From: Psilocybe azurescens
Taxonomy: Eukaryota; Basidiomycota; Agaricomycetes; Agaricales; Agrocybaceae
Direction of reading: 5' to 3'
Assembly (NCBI GenBank): GCA_023853785.1
Contig: JAJIRX010000019.1
Span: 62,001-126,000, forward strand
DNA: 64,000 nt
Part shown: in pieces, positions 22,743-33,525 of the stretch
Layout of the letters: each line of letters opens with the position of its first letter
Numbering within the stretch: position 1 is the stretch's first letter
Position numbers and translations under genes: made by a program
The notes under the pieces: generated by a model
The model's database searches: none
What the model was told of the DNA's origin: nothing
The model's input: the letters and a program-made list of their open reading frames with translations, nothing else

Positions 22743-24001
22743 GTTCCAATCGGACGAATGGATCGAGTCCATCGTGCTCTATAATTCCTTCCTCCTCTTC
22801 CGCATGAACACGAGAAACATGAGCCGGGAAGTGCTCACCCAGATCGATGCCCGCACGCGCAATGCGCCGACGGAGTAACTGGAGTACGGCACGAACGACT
22901 CGAGCAAGGGAAAGAAAGTCATCATTGAGTAGTCGTCGCCGAACATCGCCAACATTATCCATGTTGGGCATCAGAGGAGCACGATCATCGGCGCGTTCCC
23001 CACGAACTTGTATGGCGTGTAGATGAGGGATTACCTCGATGAATTATTTGGGCAATTGGGGTATACAAGTGAAATTCGCTTCTCTTTGTCTCGTTTTCGT
23101 ATTCGGTACTACTCTTTCTCGCTCTCATCCCTCGCCTATCCTTCCCCTATTCCAATACCAAACATCCCACTAACACCTCCTTCCTTCCCAGTTCAGTCTA
23201 ATCGCCACTAGCTCCGAACAATACGGCTCGCAAGCCGAGCTCGAAAAAGACGCCATCAAGCACTTCTTCGACATCAATGTCGCCATCAACAAAGACGCTG
23301 CCTCAGACCCCGCCGTCACAGCCTCTACCACGCAGTGGTTCGAGTGCATGGAAGACGGAAATGAAGACGGCTCAAAGAACTGGCGCTTGTGGCGAGAGAT
23401 GAGCGTGTGGAAGTATGTGAAGGAGTATGAGCGGCGGTTGAATGTGAACCTTGATGTATATACAGGGGAGAGCAATGTGGGGGAGGGAGGCGATGGATAA
23501 TGCATTGCGGAAGTTGGAGGAGATGGGTTTGATTTCGGAGTCGGATGGTGCGAAGCTGGTGGAGTTGGAGAAGTGAAAGCTGTTGTTTATAGGAGGGTGT
23601 ATTCTGTGTTTTTCTGTTCTCATTCCTGTTTCTTCGTTCTTCACTCAATCCTTATTTCAAGGCAGATGGAGCCTCCTTCCACATGACACGCGACATCGGC
23701 GGCATGATCGAGCGCTACGAGTGATAAAAATTCGGCAAAATAATATGCGTCGCCTCCTTCCAAAAAGTTCTTCACCTTGCCCAATTCTTCAAAGCGCTCG
23801 AGCTCATGGGCTTCCCTTGGACGTCTTCGTACGTGCATACAAACTACAGACTGGTGCAGGGCATGAGCAACAGGAAGGGCACGGTTAAGGCAGGACGACG
23901 AAGAGATGGCGCGGGCAAAGATGTTTTTGTACGAGTGTGCGCGGGAGGTGTTGGCGGATGCGATGCGGTTGTTGAATTTGAAGCCTTTGGAGTGGATGTA
24001 G
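22743..24001 (+). pseudogene. Arginyl-tRNA synthetase pseudogene, internally deleted
   Basis: ArgRS (class I) charges tRNA-Arg. Similarity starts with FQSDEWIESIVLYNSFLLFR and MSREVLTQIDARTRNAP. It continues with the class I signature region SPNIANIIHVGHQRSTIIGA (HVGH equals HIGH), then SQAELEKDAIKHFFDINVAI and WREMSVWKYVKEYERRLNVN. Next come LRKLEEMGLISESDGAKLVE, TRDIGGMIERYE, LAQFFKALELMGFPWTSSYV, the MSNRKGTV loop, and finally the C-terminal end AREVLADAMRLLNLKPLEWM with a stop at 23999-24001. Stops interrupt it at 22876, 22930, 23020 and near 23573 and 23720, with frame changes near 23485. Most of the DALR anticodon-binding domain is missing between KGTV and the C-terminus. An intron-like stretch (about 23057-23191) is retained, so it arose by DNA duplication and not by retroposition. 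Confidence 0.85.
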
Positions 24002-25124
24002 AGGATGTAGAGCGATTGGTCTGGAGTTACGCTCTTATATTCCAGCACTGATCTGATCGTCCTGCTTCCAGGTCTCTTTTTTTCTTTTTTTCGGATCGCA
24101 TTCGAATTTGGGCTTCACCGCCTTCGAACACTCTCGTCGTACCCGCACCATAGATGAAGCGTGCCTGGTAACACCCACGCCTGCGGCGCTCGAAGTTGAT
24201 AGCGTGTAATACATACACTTTCGTCACCCTCTTCTTATCCCCTATCTAGAGTGCCAGTTGACTGATATTATCCATTCTATTACATTTTATCGACACAGAG
24301 AACGAAATCCTTTCGGAGTCTTCGGCACTCCTTAACAACGTCATCTTTAGCCCATCCGATGATTTTTTATATCAATTTTGCTGCCGCCGCCTGATTTTCA
24401 ACGGTACTTTTTCCGTCATCCTGCTGTGTACTGCACTTCAACGCTTGATATAAAATTTCGACAAAAGTCTCAACAGGATGGCTGGCTCTGTATCTCATTT
24501 TCAGGCATGACTTATATTCATGGCACACTGCTAAATCCGAGTCGGACACCAGAACAATAGAATTCATACGTTCCTGCTTAGCATTGAGGGATTCTGTTAT
24601 GATCGTCAATGTCATTCATCCGTCTTTGGCCGTGCACAGATTATATGCAGATCTGGACACATATAAAGGTCGGTGGAAACACGAAAGTGAGAACGGTAGA
24701 GCGGATCAGTTTCCGTGTGTAGTATCGATTTGTGTCCACCTCATATATCTATTTATAGATTATTAATCTCGGTGTGTCTTCCGTTGTGCTCTCGGTTGGC
24801 AACCGTACAGGCGCCATTGTATAAAGAGAAAGAAATCCGTAGGATAACGGAATGTCCGTTTAAAAACGGAATGCACGTCTATTTGGGAGGTTTTTACTCG
24901 TTGGATCACTGAAGGATGGGTAAGATGTCCCTATCATCCGCACTTTCTCGACAACTTTCGTTATCTTTGACCTTTGAGAGGTCTGTCTAATGAAACTCCG
25001 GAATCACCGAAGTATATTTATAGGACTAAGTTTCGGAATTTAGAAAAATTACGCTTGATTGTGGTACACCCGACTCCAGGAGTAAGGGTGTCTAAAAGCT
25101 GAAGTTATCGAGAGAGGACAACAC
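24002..25124. other. Intergenic, nothing recognised
   Basis: No gene is recognised between the ArgRS pseudogene and the promoter of the old yellow enzyme. Confidence 0.5.
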
Positions 25125-25131
25125 TATAAAA
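25125..25131 (+). promoter_or_regulatory. TATA box of the old yellow enzyme gene
   Basis: ACTATAAAAG lies 84 nt before the ATG at 25209. The distance is similar to that of the SDR gene TATA box. Confidence 0.5.
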
Positions 25132-25208
25132 GCCGTCGCCATTTAAACTGACCGCATCTCATCATCTCAAATATCATATCCAGGCCTTTCAAATACATCT
25201 GAAATACT

Positions 25209-26498
25209 ATGTCTACCTTCAAGCTCTTTGAACCCATTACCGTCGGGAAAGCAACGCTTCAGCACAGAGTGGTACTGGCTCCCTGTACGCGCTTCCGCTG
25301 GACGCAAAGGGAACATTTGCCAATATTTCCTCTCGTCAACACATACTACGATCAGCGATCCAGCCGTCCCGGTACTCTCTTGATCACAGAGGCAACTCCT
25401 GTGGCACGCCACGCGGGCGGCTATTACAACGTTCCCGGCATTTGGAACAAAGAGCAAATAGGTGGATGGAAAATGGTCCGTTTTTGTCAAATATAAAGGA
25501 CTTGTCACTGAAATTTGAATACATAGATTACTGATACTGTACACAAGAACGGATCCTTCATCTTTCTCCAAATGTGGGCACATGGACGAGCAGCAGATCC
25601 TAAGGTGCTCGCAGAAGATGGATTCGACTTCGTCGCGCCTTCCCCAATAGCCATCACTGGCAGAGCCACTCCAAGAGCACTGACGATACACGAGATAGAA
25701 GAATACCCAGGATTGTTTGCCCAAGCCGCAAAGAACGCTATCGAAGCTGGGTTCGATGGGGTCGAGATCCATAATGCAAACGGTTACCTGCTCGATCAAT
25801 TTGTTCAGGACGTCAGCAACCACCGCACAGACGAATACGGGGGAAACATCGAGAATAGGAGTAATCTTTCTTTGAAAGTCGTGGACGCCGTGATTGATGC
25901 GATAGGGCCTGAGCAAGTCGGAATTCGTATCAGCCCTTGGATGGTCTATCAAGGCAATATTTCCACTTTACCGAACAAACAAGTAAACAGCTTATTTTGC
26001 TCTTAGATATGCACATGGTGGATCCTATTCCTCAGTTCACATATCTTGTAAAACGCATCGTTGAAAAACATCCCAATATGGCATACCTCCACGTCGTCGA
26101 ACCGGATAAGGGAGCTCCAGAAACCGAGTCAAACGACTTCCTACGAGAGATCTGGGGTCCACGGCCGTTCATCAGCTGTGGAGACTATACCAGAGAGACT
26201 GCCTTGGCCAAGGCAGACGAAACGGGCAATCTGATTGCATTTGGGAGGTACTTTATTTCGAATGTACGCATTCTTTCACCTCCATCGTCGTAATATGAGC
26301 TAACCTTGTTCCATGATATAGCCAGACCTTCCCACCAGAATTGAGAAGAATATTGCCTTTACCCCTTATGACTACAAAACATTTTATGGGCCGAAAGGGC
26401 ACCTTCCAGGAGCTGAGATAGGATACATTGATTACCCATTTGCGGGTGAGGCACGTGAAGAAAAGGATGACTCTGTGGATGTCGGGATATGGGGGTAA
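25209..26498 (+). CDS. Old yellow enzyme family NADH:flavin oxidoreductase
   Basis: An FMN-dependent ene-reductase of the OYE family, which reduces activated C=C bonds with NAD(P)H. The TIM-barrel landmarks are in order: LFEPITVGKATLQHRVVLAP, TRFRW, TLLITEAT, GGYYNVPGIWN, FLQMWAHGRAADP, then the active-site segment VEIHNANGYLLDQFVQDVSN (His and Asn of the HxxN pair and the Tyr present), RTDEYGGNIENRS, YLHVVEP, PFISCGDY and IAFGRYFISNPDLPTRI. Four exons (25209-25475, 25527-25953, 26007-26263, 26322-26498) give 375 residues, close to the family's usual length. Introns 1 and 3 are GT-AG. Intron 2 (25954-26006) fits only with a GC donor (AAG|GCAATA). No defects are seen. Physiological substrate unknown. 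It stands alone, so no pathway can be inferred. Confidence 0.92.
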
Positions 26499-29400
26499 TT
26501 TATTGAAAGCTCTTCGCCAAGACATTGCTCTACAACTATAGAGATTTTGACTTTCTTGAGTGGTACTCAAATGAGTTACTGTTTTGGATAATATTACAAG
26601 AGTCGTCCTTAGCTCTTCACACCCATGTATTTTTTAAATCGTCCGCATCCGAATGATAAGGCTGTCTGCCTTCATGTTTGACTTCAAAAAAGAAACTAGT
26701 TGTCGTCCGCATTCATAGTCATACAGCATGACTGTCAATCAAGCGAAGGTAGTGTTTGGGTAAGCCTGGCACCCCAGTCTTACCAGAGCCCCTTTCGATA
26801 TTATCTTATCTTCTACATTTACGTACACGTAACTACGATCCCCAACCCCATTCCTTTGACACCGACTCACATTAGACATTATCCACTGCCTGTAGCCCAG
26901 TCAGTCGGTCTATCGATATATTGTGGTCCTTTCATTCTCCGCATGACTCTCAGTGAGCCTGGTGATGTCCGGTTTTCAGTTTGGATGGATGGGCTGATTA
27001 TTTCTGGAAATCATTCCTTTGTATTGTTACTCATGAACCATTAAAACTTTACATGGGTAACAGTGGTTTTCAGTGGTCATCTCTGTGAGGCGTGTATAAT
27101 ACTCACAGCCAGTCCTCAGATAAATCATACCATTAGGGCCCTCTCCATGCCCAGTCACTCCTATATTTGGCTGTACGCAAGATATTGACCATGGTGGTGG
27201 TTTGAAAGTAGGTTCGTGTTCAATAAGTTTCAGGACGCAAGGCAAATGTCGGCGGTGGGAATTCGTGACATCTACCCCTGTCCCTTTCGAGTTGGCATGC
27301 TGCTTCTCGTACTCTGTTGCCCAGTATTCTCTTTCGTCTCGTATGTCGCTCCAGAATTGGACCTACCATTGATAACCCGATTGTCTCATGCATATGTCCT
27401 TCACAAGTACCAGTAAGTCTGTGTATTTGTATTCTACACTCTCCTCGTGACGCATGATGGTTTATCGACACTCACTCCCTCGTCCCTCGTTTCCCTCCCT
27501 CCCGCAGTCACCCACATCGATTATTCCACTTACTTAATAACTCTGGGATCGCTCAGATTTCTCCTCTTGCCTTTTAAAATCAGCGAATCTCACCGATGCA
27601 CACTGCCTTTTTCAATCTCGCTGCAGGTCCGCCATGCCGCCATTGTGCTATGTATGTCGGACGCATGCACAACGCATCTAAGATGCTGGAGTAAATGCCA
27701 CAACGACACCTGTCTATGTTAGATATAAATCAGTAGGGATATTCACGGCGGCATGGTATGGTTAGAAGTTGTATGTTTCAATGTGCCAGTTCAATTAACG
27801 ATCCCTCCTCATTAACGATCCCTCCTCTTCCCTTTGCTTGTGGAATCATTGGAGGGACATTTTGTACACATTCTGTGAGTTCTGGTTCTTTCTCATCTTT
27901 TAATTACAGCCCCCATCTTCTTTCCTGCAGGGCGTTGACCAATTGCAATGCACCACATCAGTCGACTCTCGATTCTCTTTTATACCTCTCCAGATGCGCC
28001 CGTTATGCTTATATAGTGCAATAATACCCCATATATGGATATCCATCCGGGTTCTGTTCTGGAGTAAAGACAGAGTTAACTACATATCCTAATAGGAAAC
28101 TTGCTCATCTTCATTGTATATGCTATGCTTGTGGCAAAGCATGGCGTGTCAGGTTATGGTATTTGTACCTCTCACAGCGCTACATCTTTATTGATTCTTC
28201 CTATCTCCCAGTAATAGTCGAGGAGCCACTCTGTCTAGGTGTAAGTTTTCTTATCATTATTTCCTGCTCTTTTGTAAGGCCACGCCCCATGCACCGCGAG
28301 CAGCCGAGGCTGGATGCTCCTCACCCTACCTTATCACTCGCCAGCCAGCCATGCCTACATTCTAATAGCCTCCTATGTTTACCCAATGTATTCAATTTCA
28401 GCTCCTCTTGTGGATTCAAGACGGAATGGTGCTTGGGTTGGCCAGATTCAGTAAGCTTATCGGGATGTATCATGGCACGACATGGCATCTGGTGATGTAC
28501 ATGCACTCCCACACCCACACCCGCATCCATCTTTATCTTCATGCCTTCCCAGCTTATGCACATGCCATGTACATATGATTATCCTACAATCTATGCATAG
28601 CAGTATGATACCTCCTCTCGATATTGAGAGATGGATAGCCATACCATGACAGCTTTCGGCGTATGCCATGTAGTAGAGGTCATGTCATGGCATAACATCA
28701 CATCGTATCACATTGCAGCTCTCATTGCGCACTATACCCTTTCTTCTTCCTCTTCCTAGTTGTCTCCCCATTCCCACTCCCATTCTCGTTTACCTGCTTT
28801 CTCTGCCCCAGTGCACACCATGCTCATATGACATTCTTATCATCCATATGCGCCAAGTGTATTGCTTATCTCTAGATTGAGAGTCGCAGCTTTGCACATA
28901 TCATGTACTAAAGATGTGTCATGGGGCATTGCACCAAATCACATAGAATGAATATAGAGTTTCAACACAATTCACCCTGCATCTCATGATTCTGAGCAGT
29001 CGATATCACAGATGCTGTCTTAAATCAAACAGTCTACTAACCAAGCAGCTGTTCCCAATAAAACAAAATGTTGCATAAGCATCCAGCCAACTAATCGGCC
29101 TGTGCGGTGCATACTCCCACAGCAACCCCCGGTATTCAGAGTTTATTTGGCCTGTAGTCTTTGGTAGTCTTCTCGGTGAAGCATGCATTTGCAACCAGTT
29201 CTCAAACAAATCATCTGAATAATCATCTGAATAACCAACTCACATAGTAAGCACTAATTTCCATCAAAATACTGAATGCAATGTAAACCTTGCACGATAC
29301 AAAAATGTTCTGTTCTCTGATGCTGAAAAGTTGTTTGATATCAGTTAAAAATGACCAACTTCAGAACTGCTTGGGGTTTGTTCAAACTTGAATGGAAGTT

Positions 29401-29506
29401 TATACAGACATCAGGAAAACAGAGAGAATCACATCAGACAATATAAACTCCCAAATCCTTTGTAGATGGTCATCTGTGTCATAATCTGATCATCATAGTA
29501 TAGGCC
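26499..29506. other. Gene-poor region with one dispersed repeat copy
   Basis: No gene is recognised. At 26758-26812 lies the plus-strand copy of the repeat seen at 13.5 kb (peptide VSLAPQSYQSPFRYYL). The rest has short open frames without any family signature. Confidence 0.45.
26758..26812 (+). repeat. Dispersed repeat, second copy
   Basis: GTAAGCCTGGCACCCCAGTC and the following bases match the reverse complement of about 13488-13545 with only a few changes. Homologous sequence 13 kb away in inverted orientation marks a mobile or repeated element. Confidence 0.55.
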
Positions 29507-29710
29507 AACTCACAATATAATTTATATAAAGACATTGCTAGGTCCAAAAAATTTGAAAAGTGATATTATGAGTTTGTCATAATAATATGGGTTATTAATA
29601 GATAGTCATCTACATTATAATTGTCATCATAACATATGCTGACTCACAATGTAATTTATAGAAAGATATTGCTAGGTCTAAAAAATATTTCAAAAGCAAT
29701 ATTGTGAGTT
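29507..29710. repeat. Two fold-back (MITE-like) units in tandem
   Basis: Two units of about 70 bp (29507-29574 and 29641-29710) share ATTGCTAGGTC near the middle. Each begins with ACTCACAAT and ends with ATTATGAGTT or ATTGTGAGTT, which are inverted complements, so each can fold into a hairpin. Short matching flanks such as TAGATRGTCATCT precede both, giving a period of about 134 nt. Confidence 0.6.
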
Positions 29711-30237
29711 CATGATAGTGATACAGGGACAAGGTTGAGCATAGGCCCACCCAACTTGAATCCAACCTCTGACACTCAAGAACCCTCAAATCCCATAAAC
29801 CTCCAGAGCCCAATTTCTCTCAGTTTCAATAAGTCCTCCAGTCCCACTAATACTCTCATTGCCACTGCCCTCAGAAGTAAACCGCCATTTTTGAATGATC
29901 AGTGATGGCACACACCACCAAAACCTATGCAAGCACATTTCACTGATGTTCTTTATATCCATTACAGGGACGTGAACTGAATACTGCATTTTGTTCAGTC
30001 AAAGGGGTGACTGTCAGGGCAATACTAAAATCAGTGTGACAAGGCCACCAACAAAGACAAGCAAGAGAGTAAGAGCAGAGGATGAGGAGAGAGTAGAGGA
30101 TAGACTTATAAGGAATCAATGATCTGAAGGTTCACACCAATAATAGTGGAAATCCTAAGAGATTGAAGCTGGGGATCTATCTACAAAACATGCAGTACTT
30201 ATACTACTCTATGGATGACTTACTAAGTAAGATTCCA

Positions 30238-30330
30238 TGATGAGTAATAAGAAGGATCACGATGAGTAATAAAGAAAGTAATGATGAGTAAGGATGAGTA
30301 ATAAAGATCATGATGAGTAATAGAAAAGAG
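30238..30330 (+). repeat. GATGAGTAATAA minisatellite
   Basis: About five imperfect copies of GATGAGTAATAA, separated by GAAGGATCAC-like spacers, in 90 nt. Confidence 0.65.
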
Positions 30331-31359
30331 TAGTGATGGAAGCTTCTGGAATAATCAAGTGATGAAAATAAAAGAAACCCTAACACTGAGCAGGAGAGGG
30401 TGAACAATAGCTGGAGTTGGGGCAGCTGATACTATACATATTGGGTTTCAGAGTGACCAGGACCTTGGGAAGGAAGGAGACGAATGGTTCTGCAGCTGTG
30501 ATGCACCATGTAATAGCCAAATGCGCAATCCCAATTCTTGAACCAGGTGACGGTGAATTCAGTGGGCAAATCACAGAGGCTCATTATGATTTCACTAAGG
30601 TGGAGTAAGTTTTGAATGTAATATCTAGTATAAAAACTTAAGCTTACTCAGAGTTGTTGGCAATGCCTACAGATCATCTGACTATGACAACTCCAAAAAT
30701 CACATTATAATCAACTGGGGGAATCAAGGTCTTCCACTGAATCCCAGATTGGACAACTGTTGAGCAAGTTTCTTGTGATTAATATCATAGAAAATGACAG
30801 TTTATAATTTTTTGTTTACTTACCAAGACATTATCAAATTCTTTCGAGACACTACAGAAAATTCCCACAGAGAGTATATCAACTACAAATTGGAATTTGA
30901 TTTGATTATCAGCAGATGAGCTACATGCAACAGCATACACTCAATACACACCATGTAGGCCCATCAAGTACATCAACAAAGTGTCCAACATAGCAGTCAA
31001 GTTTTTAGTAATGAGAATGCAACTGAGTGCAAAGCAATGGATGATGAGATAGTGGTGGAACAAGTTCAAGAAGTGAATGCACAGCACTTGTCATTCATGG
31101 GAACTTGGCTTATTTCCACCTAACACACTGGTCGCGCGCATGCCTAATGGATACCGGAATGCCGAAGATACCATGTGTACACCGAGCACCAAGTACTGAG
31201 CAAGTGCACATGAAAAAAATAGAACTACAATTTGCGTCACCCGATTCGTGCTTTCTACCGTGCAATGTCCAAATATCTATCTGAAATTTAATAATCTAAA
31301 TCTCCGTAATTATCGCACCCTGCATAAATGGTGAATGTAATAAAGGCGAGGGGGAAGAC
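30331..31359. other. Intergenic, nothing firmly recognised
   Basis: The open frame 30417-30608 has no signature. The rest is AT-rich and non-coding. Confidence 0.4.
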
Positions 31360-33525
31360 AATGGTTTGCCCCTCCCAATACCCATCCCGACCTGAACAAG
31401 CGTCTCCAACGAAGCCCGGCCATTGATCAACGTATCTTTGTCCTACTCCACGTGTCCCTTCTCAAACAGGATTGCAATTGTGGATCCACCTGTAGAGAAA
31501 CGTTGTCAGCACATTAACTCAGCGTTAGAACGGAGCCATAAGAATGAAGGTGCGAAAAGGGAAAATGAAGGATCAGAAGGATGAGAGATGGGATGATGGG
31601 CGATGAAGCGACGGACAACCGACCAGAACCAGCCGATGGGCAAAGAAAGGAAAGAAAGAGAAAAAATTAACTACGACTACTCACCAAATGCGAAATACCC
31701 AGGCTCCTACCTCCTCTCGATCCCCTCTCCCTCCTGCACAGTCGGCTTAATATTCCCAACTATCATCTCTTCCACACAGACTGTAAACACTCTTCTGAAT
31801 TGAGGACTATCGATTGGCACGACCTTGTGTGCGTTTTCGCCGTAGACGTCGAGAGCGGAGCGGATGACTTGGGACTGTGGGTTTGGGTTGGGTTGCCAAG
31901 GATGGAGGCGGAGGTTAAAAGCAAAAGTGGGGTGGGAGGGAAGAGAGAACGGCCAAGGGAAAACATCAGACCGTGCACCAAAACACTGACGAAATCACAC
32001 TTACATTAACAATATGGTACTCCCCTCAACATCCCTCATCGCCCCCACCTTGCCCGCCATTGGAGAGTGGAACGTCTGATAATCCTGCGGCACCAGCCTA
32101 AAAATCGCCAATCCCCGCCAACCACCGCTCCGCCTCCGCCTTCAAATGTTCGTTTAGTAAACGGGCGACGGCGAACCCGCGTCCCTTGAGCCAGAGCCGC
32201 GTAGCTTCGGAGGCGGTGGCTCAGGTCATGCGGCGGCAGTCTGCGGCGGAGACGAGACGGTAGGGGTCAGTGGGGCATTCGATGGGGCGTGCGTAGGGTT
32301 TGAATTTGCAGAGTTAGTTGAATGCTTCTGGGCAATGAGTGTGTCAGCGATGGTTTGCAGTAATGGAGATAGAAAGAAGGTACGCACTGAACGAATCGAG
32401 CGGATCGAATATCTCATCCACTTCCAACCCATGAAACTTGATAAACGCCGGAATCTCCTTCGCGCTCTCGGGGTCACCATACTTGATGCCTATGAACCCC
32501 GCTATGCCACGTCAGCACCATTTCATGAAGGAAAGACAAGAGCGAAGGAAGGGGAAAGGACGTACCACGCACACCCTCCATACGACTCGAAACGATGTTA
32601 TACAAAAACATGATCTCAAGCCGGTCATACACCAGCATCTTCTCCTCTTCCAGCTGGCCCGCCGTGCGGTTCTGCAAGAAGATGTTCGTTGAGAACTGTT
32701 TGAGAGGAATGTTTCAGTGTCCGTCCAGTGTGCCAGAAGAAGTTTAAAAAATGGAGGAAGGAAGGAAAAGACAAGCGACGATCGTCAAGGAAGACTAATA
32801 CCGTCCACGTCCTACCACAGCAAAGCGAACCAAAAAAAAAAAAAGGCGCAACGACAGACGAGAGCTATTAAAAAAAAAGACGGAAAAAGACCAAAAAATC
32901 ATGAAAAAACGAGAAGAAACCGAGGAAACAAGTAATTAAATAAATTCTTCCCAGTGGGCAGGCGCAAGGAACAAGAACGATGCAGAGAACGAACGAATCC
33001 ACACATAGCTCATCGGCTCGACAGAGCTTCGCTTGGCTCCTTGCCTCTCGAGGTATCGCACGAACGAGCAGAAAAAGAAAAGAAAAAAAAAAGAGAGAAA
33101 TACATCTTGGCGCGTGCACGGAACAAGGGCGAAGTAAAGAGAGAAACGGATGAGTCCACGACACGACAAGCCTCAAACGAATACAAGCAAGGCTCATCGG
33201 ATGGGCTATGATGTTGCTGCTCCTCCCTCCCCAAATAATAATGATAGAAATAGAAATAAAATAAAATAAACAAAACTCACTGTCCGGATCCCATATTCCC
33301 CACCTCCCATCCTCCCAAGCACCTTCGTATACCACTTCCTCTGCGCCTGACTCGCCTCAACAAAGTTGCCCACCACAATCCTATCCACCTTGTTCCAGTC
33401 CCCCGAAGCACACACCGCTAAGTGCATGACGATATCCATCTGCGCTTTCAAGTTGAGCCCCGGGCGGTGGCAGAGGGGCCAGTTCTTGACGTTTATGATG
33501 CATTCGAATGGGCTGGGGTCGTCTT
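31360..33525 (-). pseudogene. Phosphatidylserine decarboxylase (PSD2-like) pseudogene
   Basis: PSD converts phosphatidylserine to phosphatidylethanolamine using a pyruvoyl group made by self-cleavage at an LGST/GGST motif. Read from 33525 down: CIINVKNWPLCHRPGLNLKA, HLAVCASGDWNKVDRIVVGN, FVEASQAQRKWYTKVLGRM, RTAGQLEEEKMLVYDRLEIM, IPAFIKFHGLEVDEIFDPLD, FNEFFYRKLKPYARPIECP, IFRLVPQDYQTFHSP, SALDVYGENAHKVVPIDSPQ, EPGYFAFG then GSTIAILFEKGHVE. The cleavage motif (GGST) and the catalytic HSP His are kept. In-frame stops lie at 32221-32223 (TGA) and as TAG just before EPGYFAFG and in place of Trp after HVE. Frame changes near 32030 and 32110 add to the damage. The N-terminal C2 and EF-hand parts expected of PSD2 were not found upstream (33.5-34.3 kb). 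It is a decayed partial copy that keeps its introns. Confidence 0.85.
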
